NCBI RefSeq assembly: GCF_016802725.1
Contig: NC_052679.1
Location: 14,129,635 to 14,193,634 of the forward strand
Reading direction: 5' to 3'
Origin: Solenopsis invicta
Taxonomy: Eukaryota > Arthropoda > Insecta > Hymenoptera > Formicidae
DNA: 64,000 nucleotides
Shown: one piece after another, positions 1 through 13,092 of the stretch
Layout of the letters: the number at the start of each line of letters is the position of its first letter
Position numbering within the stretch: the first letter of the stretch is position 1
Translations under genes and position numbers: made by a program
The notes under the pieces: model-generated
The model's database searches: none
The model's input: the letters and a program-made list of their open reading frames with translations, nothing else
Told to the model about the DNA's origin: nothing

Positions 1-3000
1 TGTATTGGATAGATTAATTAATAATTTTACGTGAACATTTGACATATGAATGTACAATGCAATACAGTACAGACAATCTATATAAAACATATTTCACGAA
101 TAATTCAGTCTAAAGTCTAAATAGATTACTCCTACCCTTCGTATTTTTTGCTTGTGAAACAAGATAAAATATAAATATACTCGTATATCTTTAAGTTAAA
201 AGTTTGTTAGGAAATGTCTTCAAGTAAAGAATAAAATATTTAAACAGTTTATTGTGTGAATATTATTATAAAGCTTGAAATCAGGAAAATTTCCAAATAT
301 TCTCCAGAAATTAGACTATGTTAAATACGTGTTAAAATATGTATACTAAAAATAATACATATTTACTAAATAATTTATATAAAAGAAGATGCATGTTAAT
401 AACTTACTTTTAAATTCAATTGCATATATTTCGCCTCTTTTCAGTTGAAATAATAATTCTATTATGTTACGTAAAAAATGAAAACACTTGGCAGTTAAGT
501 AAATTATTGAATGTATGGTAATGTATGGCAACATACAATATCTGCGCATGTTATCAATAAATAATCGATTGAGTGATGGCTATATCAAATTTTTATCTGA
601 TACCGTAGGTGGGATAAAAACACATCACTTTGTTTTTGCGTTTTGTTGAATAAATATCTCCGTGCGTGCATCCGGTACACGTTATGTAAATATATGAAGT
701 TTCTCTTATAAATAGAAATATTTTGTGCCGTCAAAAAAAATCCGTTCGCTTCTTCTCTCGCAAGCCGATTGTAAACGCGAGTAACGAGTCGATCTATTAG
801 CTCTCGCACGCAAGGAATAAAGTGTGCGCAGGTGTTCCTAGCGAAGCGTGAAAAGGGTATTTTCACTAATTGCCGCGGCTTGGATAAAATAGATGCGTCC
901 ATTACCCGTTTACTGGACTAAAGTATTTCTGGTTACCCTTCCCTGCCACATCCGGATCAATTGACACGGTGGATGACGGTCTAATGGAAGTCACGCATGT
1001 GTTTGGCCGTGCGCACATTTTTACTGTTGCGTAAAGAGACGTTTATAATCTGCACGCCAGTGACAGGGAATTGCAGTGTCTATTCGACACTGCCGAACGT
1101 GCGACGCGAAGATAACGCATTCTAGTTTTCCCGTGTTGCATTCACGAAACGATCAATACCTTACCTCACTGTGATCTATAACATCAAAAGGATAGGACGC
1201 GGCTAATATAAGTTGGCGAACATTGCTGCTCTATCAAGCGACAATTTTTCTTTCAAAGATACTTACTTCTAGTCTTTTTCTAGAGGAGTTCGTGCTTCTA
1301 GAAAATACAATCGGTGTGCCAGGTTCACGAAGACAAAGTTCGTCACTTTATGTGCTGTTTGAAAGTGGGGTAAAGTACGTCTTCGTACACCTCTCCCCTT
1401 TCATTTTGCACGTTCCAATCAGCTCGATACTCTCAAAAGAGAATACAACAGGAGAAAAAGGGACTGAAAGCAGGGCAATAAGTTTGATGTGATCCATTGC
1501 AATATCTTAGATATGACCTGGCAAGAAATGTCTGCAATTTTTAATCGCACTGCATCATCTAGATTGATAATTTCACTATTAATTAAGCTTATCTCGCGTT
1601 TTCACACATTTCAGAATATGTATATGCGAATATACGTATAATATAAAAATTTAATTTGTGATCGTATATATTTATCCGCGACCCCAAAGTAATAAGGTAT
1701 TAGATGCAAATCAAGTAATATGTGTGACAGTCAATACCTCGTTAATCATTTTCTTTCGCATCTCGAAAAATATGTCATTTCAAAAAGGATTTTGGAAAAC
1801 AAAATTTTATTTTGCGACCGAAACGTGTATTTAAACTGATAGATATGAATGGGCGAATCAATATGCGTCAAAATATCTCACCGCTTAATTTTAAAGGTCG
1901 CGCATTCGAGAGTCAACAGCCTTTAAACCAAATCTCCATTCATTCTTTACTTTGGAGATCGACAGGCAATTTTTCCCATTAATCCGTCGATAACTACGTC
2001 TCATTATTATTCCTTCACGACGGAAGCGCGCGACTTCGTTTCCCTTTAGAAATGACTTTCCAACGTGTCCACCGTCATCGGTGTCGGTGTTGTTGGTAAG
2101 AAGGAAGGTGTCAAACACTCCGTCGTGTTTAACGACAAGACTCTCTGACGGTCGCGAACACGATAATTGCCATTCGGCAATCAACGTTCGGCCGAGTTGA
2201 TTAAATTCCTGGCAAATTCTCTTCTCGCGCATTAAGCGGCTTAAAACGCAAATGCCGCGCCTGGAAATTACTATCCGCGATAGAACCACAGAGGAGAACC
2301 GGTGTGGAATTTGCGGGCTTCGTGCTGACGGTAGCTCGTGTGAAAAAGCATCCTTTTTTCTTGGATACCGATCCGGCGTCAGTATCACTGGAAGAAATTG
2401 AAACCGACCTGTCGCGACGCGCTGAATATAAAACATCGTTCTGATACACGACCCGTAATCGGATTTCATGTTGGAAAATATAAATGGTTATATAGCCACT
2501 GCGCATGATTAATTAACGCTTTGCACGTTAATCGTAAGTCATAACCTTGATAACGGGGACGAAGAGGTTGCTGTAACATAAACTGTAATACATATAATGT
2601 TAGTTTGAGGCTCGCAAAGAAGAAATAGAAAATGATAAAATTATCACTCATCTCTTGCTATCTTTATTTTTCAATTATTTATTTCACAATAGTTCTTTGA
2701 GGGAGAACATAATATTGTCTCTCATATCTTGTCACAATGTTGTTTCTCATATCTTATCACAACATTGCTTTTCAATTATTAAATACTTGTTCTTTTATTT
2801 GCTACGAATGCGTAGCGCTCTTCATTGATAAAAAAGGAATTAAGGTAATAGCATCGCGGCATTGAATAATTATGCTAAATCATAGCTGGACAAACAGATG
2901 CGAGTTTACGGTTCCGACTGAGTCGTAGTATTATACGAAATTAATCCTCTGACGTAATTAGAGTCCTTTCGAGCTTCTGTGTCGCCTTATTGCTTCGCGG

Positions 3001-6000
3001 TAGACAAAGCTCGTGTTATGCAGCCAAGTTTAGTTCATGGGCGTGTGTGTCCATTGGCACACCAAGAAACCACGTTTGGAGACAACATACTGACGCTTAA
3101 TCTTTCCTCCTTGTTTCTAATACTCCTTTCGAGTAGCGCTTTCCGCCTCAGGACCTCGAAATTGCGTTCTTTTGGGGTTTCGCCGCGCAAACTATTGGCA
3201 CTTTCGATGGAATGCTATTATCTGTCGGTGTAAAATACACGTAACTATCTGCTACGAAAGAAAATCGGGTTTGGAATTTGTTAAAATATTTATAGATACT
3301 TAAAGATGTTTGTTATACAATACAAACTAAAAGTTATATCGAAATTTAAAAACTGACAGCTACTTGGCTTTTGCTAATCAGTGATAACGAATTTCGATCA
3401 CAAGTGTCCGAAATAAGCTGCAAAAAAGAAAACAATGAAAAAATTGATTTATAAAAATTTCTGCAATAAAAATGATCTTGTTTTGCTGCAGTTTTGAGTA
3501 TATGAAACAAATGAACCCCTTTGCAAAAATATTTATTAGAGTTTTATTAACATACGTAAGAAATTTGATTTAAATCGTAACACTTCTTTTTCATTAAATT
3601 TGCAAATAAGTCCTATAAAAGGCGATTTTATATAAGAATCAAGAGCAAACGAAGAATTAAATAACTTTCAAACGAATAAGAGAAAAATGCTGGAATTTTA
3701 CGGAGACATTCAAACGTAATAATAAAAGTTTTAAATTTTTTATGATGCTTCGAGATGCGTCACATACATCTTTAAACATCCCTTCAGAGAATTTGTTTCT
3801 GTAAAAATAATTGTCTTCTGCACTTTGACTTTTTCTCTCCACGCTGATTTTCTTAATTACCCCAAGGCAATGTGAAATTAATCAGTTTCCGGAAACACGA
3901 CAAAAATCGATAAGAAGTGTTCCAGAATGGAATTTGGTACAAATGACCAAGTGATCTTCCAAGTATCTTTCCGCCCTTTCCCCCTTTTTCTTTCCATGTG
4001 AAAATTTCATTCGCCGTACTCGCCGAGTATTTAAAGATCGATCGAGATTCGTTGATATAGCGGTAATTTAAATTGACGATGGTAACTCGAAATTAGCCGA
4101 GCACTAACGACCGACCGCACAAGCTTCACGCAGCGAACGCCCGGTTGTTGCGCGCGACGTGAAGCACAGGATGGTTGCTCCGAAATAGTTGTTGCAACTA
4201 CATTACCTTGTTAGGCCAGCTGATAGTGGGATGATGTGCGGAACCATTATACATGTATACACGTCGTTGTTATTAACAGGTACTTAGCGAGAGCGCATAT
4301 CCTTCGTATTGCGGTCTATCGATACATACCTGCCTGGTGCGATAGCGAAGCGTGCGATTGTTCCATTTGATAGCCACGTACTTTGGCATTCTCCGGCGTT
4401 AAATGATTTTAGTTAAGCGCCCCGATCTGAAGTCCACGATGGAAAATGATTCTTGGTCTCGCCCTAAGCTCGCCGGAAAGGCAAATTCTGTAAATTTGTC
4501 ACGTTATTGGTGAAATGCCCTGTATTTCACGAACATCCTACGGCCTCTTCTGCCTCGTTGCCCGAACCCTTAACCCCCGGCGACCGCGCCAGGTCTCCCC
4601 GTCCTTCTTCGTCTCAGCTCGTTCATCGGTATCGTTCCTCCCCGGCCGCATCTTCCGATCGTTCGTCTCTCGTCCTCTCGCTTATTTTCCGTCTCCTCTA
4701 CTCGCACCGTATACTTGCGAGGCATGCCAACAGGCGCCCATTCACTACTCCCCAACTTTTACTTCCGTTTTATTCTCTACGCTTAAAGAATATTTCCCGC
4801 GATAAAGAGATCGGGTTATAGAGCACAAAGGCGGGAAGCTTTCATTCTGTTTGTTCCGGGGCGCCTCGGAAGAGACCGCAACGTGAGCTGTATACGTATC
4901 CTTCGACGTTTTTTTTATCCTCGCTTCTCTCGTCCTCGTCGTTATCCTCTTTCTTGGCAAATTGGTGCAGACCGGTGCCTCTCACGTCCTCTTTGCCAGC
5001 CAATTATAGGTAATCCGACATTTAATGAGAGAGCGTCGAAGGGATTCTTTTTGTGTGCGGGAGAGTGCGCTGAGCTACGATTTAGTTACTTTCTACAACA
5101 CTTCTTGCGCGACGCTTCTCCACGCTTTTCTCCGCGTAGCCGAATCGATAAAGATCACCGAGAGAAAGAGAAGGAAAGAGAGAAAGAAAAGGACGAGCTT
5201 GATGGTTCACGGACCCCTGAGCCTGATAATAATATGCGGCCGATTCCAGAACTACTCGCGGAAAAAGTTTCTCGTCATCGTAGCGACTATTCAAATTATT
5301 TCCGTTTCAAGAAAGAAAAAGTTTGAGCCTCGATGGTTTTCATGGTTGCCATTCAATCCCGCGAGCCTCTTTGGCCGAGGATATGAGAGTGGGAACTTTA
5401 GTCTCCGCTTCTGACGCCCGAACACGGTGTGAAAAATAATAATTGCCAACACGGGACGACGACGTTTCCGCGGACATTTTCCATTCATCATGTGGATGTA
5501 AACCAATTTTGACCAAGGATAAAGATCTGGGGAGAGATAATTGACGTTTATGAGGGATTTCGGAAATTGCGGGCAGCAATGCTAAAATGATTTGTTAAAT
5601 ACTTTATTCTCATCGCTGCCTCTGCCTACTTGCTATCTTCCAGTCCAAAATCCAATAATCGGTAATATTGTTCTACACGGAATATGAACAACATATTTTA
5701 TTCCTCCCTCGCTAATGCTTATTTATCCTTCGACCTACTTCCTCGGTGCCGCTGCCGTTCGGAATAACGTAGTTCAACATCGATAATGTCTTCCTGCGCG
5801 AATGCAGAGTATCATATCCGGGTTTCTCAGCGCATCGTGGACGATGCATTCGTGAGAATAGTTGTGGGATTTAATACGGGGCATTATTTGCAATGTGCAC
5901 GGGATAAACTGCAAATCCAATTAGCTAAAAGTACAACTATAATTAAGTCTACGTAAATACAATTGATAAAGGATGCGATTTTAAAGCAAATCTATCATAA

Positions 6001-6384
6001 TAATGTTTTAATAAAATCGATAACGCGTATATTGGAGAAAAGAATTTGAATGCATTATTTAGAATTCTGATAAACGCAACTAGTCTGTTGGAAAATAAAC
6101 AAGTTAGAATTTTTGTGTAAATTATACCAGATTATATGATTAATCCCCCCCCTCTCATTATTATTATAGGAGTTTAAAACATGTTTACATCATCAAAAAC
6201 ATTTAATAAATATAAAAAACGTAATATTTAAAAAAAACATGTTTTTTTACCAATCCTTTTACAAAATAAAACTATACAATCAAAATACATTTTTCATTTA
6301 CTTCGAATCCAAAATTGGAGATTCATATTCAATAAGAGAAGAATCATTTTGTTAGAATATTAGTGGAAAAAGTTTTCCTTCGCG
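1..6384. other. No gene seen; intergenic or intronic DNA
   Basis: The first 600 bases are strongly AT-rich; the rest is mixed, with CpG-rich patches around 750-1150, 2000-2450, 4080-4400 and 4540-5330. Open frames are short, overlap on both strands and have no recognisable domain. Small structures include an 8-bp perfect hairpin with a 5-base loop (1073-1093) and a 25-bp unit repeated twice (2715-2764). The strand is pyrimidine-rich at 4540-4960 and purine-rich at 5155-5210. Confidence 0.7.
2715..2764. repeat. 25-bp tandem duplication
   Basis: Two adjacent 25-bp units, each built around TCTCATATCTT and TCACAA, begin at 2715 and 2740 and differ at a few positions. This is a short local duplication in AT-rich DNA with no function suggested. 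Confidence 0.6.
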
Positions 6385-6640
6385 CTGCGTCTTTTATTCT
6401 ATTCTGCCTGGTTCTTAAATTACAACGTGTTAATCAGTTAGTGGTGTCGCGTATTACTGTAACTAGATATTTTGTAGATCTAATTAAGTCCTTATAAGTT
6501 AAAATCTTATTAAACGTTCTTGCTGTAACATGTCAAATCTAATTATGATAGAAATGTCATTTAGTCTTACAAAAATAAACTCTATCAAGTACGTTTCGTT
6601 GATTTAATCGGGACATTTTTCTTAGTGCAACTAATTATGA
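6385..6640 (+). repeat. Dispersed repeat family 2, copy 1
   Basis: This AT-rich block aligns by eye with 52745-53035 in the same orientation. Shared landmarks in order are a GGTTCTT block, GGTGTCGCG followed by ATTACT, a TTATAAGTT block, TTACAAAAAT and CGTTGATTTAAT. It stops just before TIR family 1 copy A begins at 6661. No coding frame and no clear terminal inverted repeats were seen, so the class is unknown. It is probably an old non-autonomous mobile element. Confidence 0.6.
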
Positions 6641-6660
6641 CATTTACATCATTACTAATA

Positions 6661-7400
6661 GAAGAATTTCGTCAATGTTAGTCATAACCTTCCGCAAACC
6701 GGCACCCCCTTATTTCCCGTAAACTTGCGCTGTGTTAATATTAATCAAAACACAATCTGCTTAAATAATTGAAGAAATAAAAACCTATAGTTGATATATT
6801 CATTGCTTTCTTCTATATAAAATCTGCTAAAAACAAATTCTTGAATAGCGAAAATAAAATTTACATGATTTTCTTTTAGCAAATTGCATTGTTTAATAGT
6901 GAGTATATTATTGACAATAATTTTACATATTTGTTTAGTTTCTAAACTATTTTGTGTATATTTTTTTATTCCATATTTTTCTCAGTACAATTTGGAACAT
7001 AAAATCGATGTGTACGCCTCTCCGTGAGAAACTCAGCAAACACAAAGTTACAGTTATATAAATGTTAGTTGTAATTTCCCGTTCAACGTAACTATTATAT
7101 AACAGCTATATTGTTGAGTGAGAAATTACAACTAACATTTTTGTAACTGTAACTTGGTGTTTGCTGGGAATAGACAAAAATAAATTCAAATTCTCGACTA
7201 CAACGTTAGCAGACGTTTCATGTATTTTTTCACATTTTTTTTCATATCGTCTGGTAGGAAAAACAGCATCGGATAAGATACATCCATTGATGCAGTGCAA
7301 AAAGATGTATAAAGTAGAAGGGGTTCAATTCATTCAGTTCTACAAACTTTGTTAGTCAATACGTAAAAATATATTTTATTCCGATTTAATATATATTTAA
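6661..7400 (+). mobile_element. TIR family 1, copy A (right end lost)
   Basis: The left end follows a TA (6659-6660) and matches the family terminus GARGAAAGTYRCCAATACTG only loosely. The body then aligns with copies at 21630, 36546 and 42117 through several landmarks: AATCTGCTTA, AATTCTTGAA, AAAATAAAATTTACA, TTTAATAGTGAGTATATT, GGAACATAAAATC, CTCTCCGTGAGAA and a GTAGAAG...TTCAATT block. Alignment fades near 7400, so the right third and right terminus are missing. A separate hairpin element interrupts it at 7031-7167. No open frame of note is present, so it is a non-autonomous DNA element of AT-rich composition. Confidence 0.7.
7031..7167. mobile_element. 137-bp hairpin MITE nested in copy A
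   Basis: Arms of 45 bp at 7034-7078 and 7122-7166 are reverse complements at 42 of 45 positions. Each begins or ends with CAGCAAACAC/GTGTTTGCTG, around a loop of about 43 bases. The surrounding repeat copy reads CCGTGAGAA on the left and GAATAGAC on the right. The other three copies read CCGTGAGAATAGAC or a close variant with nothing between (22042, 42471, about 37141). The insertion therefore spans 7031-7167 and has a 3-bp duplication, GAA. No coding capacity; transposase source unknown. Confidence 0.85.
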
Positions 7401-7958
7401 TTCCTATCCTCTAGTTACACGATACAGTTCGATGCTGCTTGAGTTATAATAATAACTGGCAGATTCATGTCAAGCGTTTGTAGATATATCGTTCGTCGAT
7501 TATCTGGCGAGGACAGGAGACTGCCTCGAAATTGTGATCGGCGCGAATGACACAGGGAACGACGCGACGCGCGAAACGCTTCTCGATTCGATTTAGCGGA
7601 AACGCTCGATCGATCACGGGCGGTACGTTAATTTTTTTCACGTAATGGTTTAATGGAACGCTTTTTGGCATTGCCGCGCGCGCATAACAATAATGCATGG
7701 ATAGCGTAATCAATCATTTTTTCCTGCGTGACGCGACCGTATCGGGGACCGGGCACTATCAATCGTGACAAATTCGATGTACCGTGTACACGAGCCGAGC
7801 GATTCGCCGGCCGTGGCTAATCGAATTTATTATACACCCTGTTTGAAAACAGCCAAACGAAGTTCGAATACGAGCGTATCGTTGGCCGCCACGATCGCTA
7901 CTCGTTCGCTGCCGTTCGCCGCCGTTCAACGCACATTCGCCGTTCGCGCTCTTACAAC

Positions 7959-8065
7959 GGCCGACCGACCGATCGACCGATCGTCCGAGCGACCGACCGA
8001 CCGACCAACCGACCGATCGACCGACCGACCGACCGACCGACCGACCCACCGACCGATCAATCGAC
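7959..8065. repeat. (ACCG)n tetranucleotide microsatellite
   Basis: About 100 bp of ACCG units interrupted by ATCG and single-base variants. It forces repetitive Arg/Ser/Val/Gly or Thr/Asp/Arg/Pro frames on both strands, which should not be read as protein. Confidence 0.95.
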
Positions 8066-8937
8066 AATCGGTTTAGCATAGCCGCTTGACTATGCTACAC
8101 AGGTTTACTCGCGATGCCGGAAGCAAATTATAACGGACGGTCGCTAGAGTTCTGTGTCAAGAGCTTCTATTGAAGAGACGCGCGCAATTGTAGGCCGGAT
8201 CGATCGTCGCCGGAACGCCGAAAGGTAACGCGAAGTACAACAATGAGCTTTAATGGGGACGCGATATGAGAAGTCGGTACCAATATACATTTATCTACTA
8301 CTTTTCGCCTTTTCTCCCGAGAAAGGGAGAAAAGCACGCGAAACTGAGCCTCGTGATACTGGATCTTTGTCGAAGAGCCTCACGCAAATCGAGTTTCGCG
8401 AAACGCATTCGGCATTATGGCGAGTTACAGCGAAAATCGAGTTTACGCTCAAAGGTTGATCTAAGTTCAAGCGTAAACCATTTGCCGACTGGCAATGACG
8501 GAGCCGTATTTTCTAAGTAAGTGAGCACATCCCCGCGTTACGAATCCACGTGGAATAGAATAGCTTTTACAGCGAATACGTCGTTAACACTGGCCAAAGT
8601 ATCAAAATGCATCGCGACTTACTTTCCCGGGTCGCGCACAAAGCAAAGTCCTTTAAGACCCGACGTTATTACGCTACTAGAAATTCATAGTATCTTGCGT
8701 TTATATTTTACGTTCCATCGCGTCTTATCTGCATCCGAAATAAGTTAAGGCTCGAATCCTCCGGGGAACCTCGTTTCCGTAAGAAGCGATAATGGAGGCA
8801 GAAAGCTATCTGATTCATTTCCGTGAGAAATTTAAAAGCGAGTCGGGGGTCTACGTGGGATTTTATTACGTCTCAAAGGAAACATGCGCGGTTGAAAAAG
8901 TTTCGCGAAAACTTCCAATGGCCCTCTCGTTTTCTTT

Positions 8938-8950
8938 CCCCCCCCCCCCC
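8938..8950. repeat. Poly-C run
   Basis: Thirteen consecutive C in a wider pyrimidine tract. It is a likely site of length error in sequencing or assembly. Confidence 0.95.
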
Positions 8951-9889
8951 TCCCTCGGTTTATTTATTTTTCACTACGACCCTCACGCGCCATTTGTACC
9001 AAAACCTAAATCAATCGCGATCATTTTGGCAAAAAGGTACGTATTTCACAATCTCGCGGTTGGTTATCGCCGAAAGACATCGTAAACATACACACAGTGT
9101 ACCTACGGCCTACGCGCGTTATATCGAACGTAAGGTAAGGAACGCGGCCACGTACGTCGCACGAGCGATCTCGATTTATGGCCAGTCCGAGCGTTCGCGG
9201 GACGTTGAATTTATCACAGCTTACTCCGTGATCTCGTCTCGCGTGGTGCCTCCTCCGGTCTTTGATCTGGTTACGGAATTCGTACGGAACGTTAAGAGAA
9301 ATGGAAGACGAACGGACGCGAATAAATCATCCGGCCCGACGATTCGTCCGCCGGTATTTAATTAACGATATCTATCGGCTTGTGTTATATTTGCCGCCAT
9401 TCTTGAAAGAAGCGAAGCTTTCTGCCCCCTGAGTATCGTGATCGTGAAAACTCGCGAAGAGATTTCGTAAAGACAGAGAGACACTCGCCACCGCCGCCGC
9501 CGTCGGAGTCGTTGTTTCAGAAGGCGACGGAGAGGTCAAGGATCTGTCCGCGACTGCCAGTAAAAATCTAAAGTCATCGAGCTCAGTCGCGACGTAAATG
9601 GTTTTGTGCTCGCGGATGGCTTTGTCAGACGAAATCTCGGTTATGTTGTTCGATAGTCCGAAGAACTCGGTTGCTCGAGCGAAACGTACATAGTCTACTC
9701 GTTGTAGGAAAAGGCCTTTTGTTCACGTCCTCTCGAGCCGAAGAATCGTCTGAACAATAAATTGCATCGTTAATAACCGAAAATAACTATCTCTCTAAAC
9801 AAGTACAAATTAAGTTCCCCTATAGACACATTGTGCAATTGGTGCACAATAACGGTATCACGAATTGATGAAAATTTTGCAATATTGCG

Positions 9890-11877
9890 CTAAGATGATG
9901 CGCCATAACGCAGAAATTTTATCAAAATAAAATTTCCAAATGATATTTATCAGAAATTAGATGAATCCAAGTTTAAGATATAAACATTTTACAATTATTT
10001 TAATATCGTTTGATTATTAATTTATAATGTTACATTTCATGCTGCAATACTTATACATCGTAATTTAGAAATAATTAGACATTTTTGTAAGTGGATCAAT
10101 TTCCAAATGTTTCACACATAATACAGCTAAAATATTTTTTCAATTGTTAAACAATTTCTTTTATAAATTAAATTTTGCAAATATACCATTAAGATAAATT
10201 GACAAATCGTCATAGTTATCCGAAATACTATTTCAAAATTACATGCGTAAACAATTAGTTATCAATATTTTACGAAAGGTCAATACTTCTACATTTTTGT
10301 ATAATATTTATAAATATATCTACATGATTGCAAATTATAATTTTTATGCAAGATTTTGTCATAAATTTAATAAATGTTATCTTATCGGAATTAATAAATC
10401 TTGTGAATATATGCCGTTATCTATATATAAAATTATTTAAATAGCCACGTAGATAAAAAAACTTTAGACAAAAATTTAGATGAAAAAAGCTTTATCTTAT
10501 TTTTATTTAGATTATTATAATGTATATTATTTTTATCTTAGATAAAATAAGTATTATATTTTTCAAATTATCTGAGGTAAGCAATAACGCGAAAATAAAA
10601 TTTTATTTTTCTAGCCTCAAGTTATCATTTATCCTAATACGAAAATTTTTCAAAATGATGGTTAAAATTCTGAAGTTCACTGTTTGTACTGAGAATTTTA
10701 TTTAGTGTATACGTATCGCAAACTATAGATTTTCAGTAACATGTAAATTTTGTGCTGATTTGTGCAGTCTGTACTGTGTTTTGTTATGTACTGCTACAAA
10801 ACTATAAATTAGAAAACTTTAGAATTTCTCATACAATTCCTTTTAGGAATTTCTACATAGAATTTTATTATTCATAATATAATGTGATTTGTATGTTCCC
10901 TTTATTTTTTAACTTAGATTTTTTGAATATAAGATTATCAGGCTTAAATCAGTCACAGCGATTCTTAGTGTTGAGTAAGATAAATGTACGGAATTACACT
11001 ACTGACCTAAATTACTCCATCGTAGTTTGTTATGTGCGCATAATAAAACACAAGTGATTAAAAGTGTCTAAACATTATCAGATAGCAATCATCAAATATA
11101 CCAAATGTAAATGAACGTATATAATTTGATTTTCCATGAAAAAACTGTTTTCAAAATCCCATGTCAAGAATTTGTCATTCTGTCCATGACTAATTGTAAG
11201 TTTATTCTTAAATTGTTACTGTAAGAATGTAACTTGTAAAATGATTAAAACAAGTAATTTTGGATTGTGATGCAAAATGTTGGGCACAATATATTTAAAA
11301 AATAATAAAATATTACATAATTATGTGATTTTTGTACAATACGATAGAGATAATTAATATACGGATAAACTGGCTTACGTCATAATGCAGAAGTTTTACC
11401 GAAATAAAATTTATGTATAAGGTATAAATATTTTACAATTATTTCAAAAACCATTTAGTTCTTTATTTAAAACGTTACCATGCTGAATATGTAATATTTT
11501 GTGCTGCAATATTTCTATATTATAATTTAGGAATAATTATGCATTTTGTAAACATGTATATGGATTAATTATGTTTCTTGTTTGCTATGTTTAATACATA
11601 ATATAGCTAAAATATTGCTAAAATTTTTAATTAATAAACAACTTTTTTGTACATTTAATTTTACAAATATATCATTAGATAAATCAACATATTATAATAG
11701 TTTTGCCGAAATATTATTTTGAAGTTGTATACTTAGAAATTATGTATATAAAACTATATACAATTTTATCTTTTATCTAGATAAATTAAAATTAAATCAT
11801 CTGTATCCTAGATATCGTATATCATTTTTCTTATCTTCATCTAGATAATTTTGAGTTATCTGAGCACAACACTGCTG
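9890..11877 (+). repeat. AT-rich repeat with internal direct duplication (family 3)
   Basis: The segment 9890-10250 is repeated at 11375-11745 in the same orientation. Shared landmarks in order are CATAA(C/T)GCAGAA, a TATAAA-ATTTTACAATTATTT block, TGCTGCAATA, TAATTTAG, ATAATA(C/T)AGCTAAAATATT and CGAAATA. The stretch 10440-10960 also aligns with 45600-46200, and 11640-11877 with 46240-46469. The right end reads AGTTATCTGAGCACAACAC, matching the terminus of the 45.6-kb relative. AGATAA-type motifs recur through it. No coding frame was recognised. It fills almost the whole AT-rich island here, so the island itself is probably inserted DNA. Confidence 0.65.
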
Positions 11878-12605
11878 GCGACACGAAGATTGTAATTAAG
11901 ATGTGCGCGCCACTCAGTCATTGCAAGACTGTGTTTGATTGTTCTTACAATCGAAATTCTTGATTCTTACATTTGATGAATAATCGCAAATTATTTTCGG
12001 AAGCGGAAAATTAGCTATTTACATCGTGCCGTTAATTTGGACGACTAGCGATTTAATGCATTCTTATTTTTTTATTGATCATATCGAGAAGAAGGAAATT
12101 CAGGTGACGCAACACGGCGAGACGTGTCCCGTCCTATGTCTCGGAAAATTTTGGCGAGTTTCAAGGTTGTAAAAGCTATCCGTAATGCATAAAATACGAA
12201 GGCATAAATCGATCTTCACGCTCGCATGACAAAATGATCCAAGAACGATGTTATCGGGTCACGTTTCCACTCGAATCTTCTTTGAGAGTTTTCTTGCTGA
12301 GCAGGCAACGAGTGTGCAGTACAACTGAGATATAGGAATCCGGAATTCTCCATAGTGACGGAGATGGAAAACATCCAATATGTAAAGAGATCCATTTTAT
12401 TTACAGGATACAAGATGTCTAAGACTTACCACATTGCCTTTCTAGTGACGGACTCTAACAAATTCCGTATTTGATTTTCTTTTAGTAAATATATGTGAAC
12501 GCGACTTTTGGGATTTTATAAAGAAAACGCTAGTGGAAAGGTCAAATCATTTAATTGACAATAAGTTTGAAATGTTAAACATAAATATGAGATTATATTT
12601 ATATA

Positions 12606-13092
12606 TCGGTTACAGCGGATCTTGATGCTGAATAATAATTTTTTGCAATCTCTGGCTTATGCGAAGTGCGCGCTTATATTCATCGGACTTGAAATACAGT
12701 TTTAATAGTCCTCCTCCGCCCCTCGCCCGGGGGGAATTCTATAGATGCTTCTGAGCATCAAAACTATTAAAACTATGTTTCAAGTCCAATGAATATGAGG
12801 CGCACGCAGTTCGCATAAGCCAGAAATTGTAAAAATTAGATAATTCAATTTTCCCAAGCGTATTTTCTATAGCATTTTCGGAAACGGAAAATTAACTTTC
12901 TAAGGGGGTGGGGATTCTATAGATGCTTCTGAGCATCAAAACTATTAAATTGCTCGTCAATTTAATAATATTGCGTTTTCATGCGCATTATGCGATAATT
13001 GTGTTTCAAGTTCAACGAATAAGCGGCGTACAGTTCGCATAAGCCGGAAATTGTAAAAATTATTATTCAACACTAAAATCTGTTGTGATCGA
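12606..13092. mobile_element. Compound foldback element, TA-flanked, about 487 bp
   Basis: The outer ends are inverted repeats of about 40 bp (12606 onward and up to 13092), sharing GAATAATAATTTTT, and are flanked by TA at 12604-12605 and 13093-13094. Inside, 12636-12708 and 12761-12836 form a longer inverted repeat around CTGGCTTATGCGAA and GGACTTGAAA. Parts of the right half recur downstream: ATAGATGCTTCTGAGCATC is at 12741 and again at 12919, and the TTCGCATAAGCC block at 12811 and about 13037. The element thus has one left half and two right halves. TA flanks suggest Tc1/mariner-type mobilisation. No coding frame. Confidence 0.75.

Larger units (their letters stand above)
7401..9780. other. 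CpG-rich DNA, no gene seen
   Basis: Mixed to GC-rich sequence with abundant CpG, an ACCG microsatellite and a run of 13 C. Open frames of up to 180 codons here cross simple repeats and show no domain. A GC-rich stretch at 9470-9730 has the texture of an insect 5' leader, but nothing identifies a transcript. Confidence 0.6.

Noticed and set aside
1891..2469. 192-codon open frame on the minus strand, the longest in the window
   Set aside because: No recognisable domain or signal, overlaps another open frame, and no splice or promoter context. Length is within chance for 64 kb of moderately GC-rich DNA.
7759..8079. Overlapping frames of 103-106 codons with Ser-Val-Gly-Arg or Thr-Asp-Arg-Pro repeats
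   Set aside because: Translation of the ACCG microsatellite.
8690..8775. tRNA-like B box (GGCTCGAATCC near 8751)
   Set aside because: No A box at the right distance and no acceptor or anticodon stem can be drawn.
8823..9365. 180-codon open frame on the plus strand
   Set aside because: Runs through a poly-C tract, overlaps a second frame, and has no recognisable domain.
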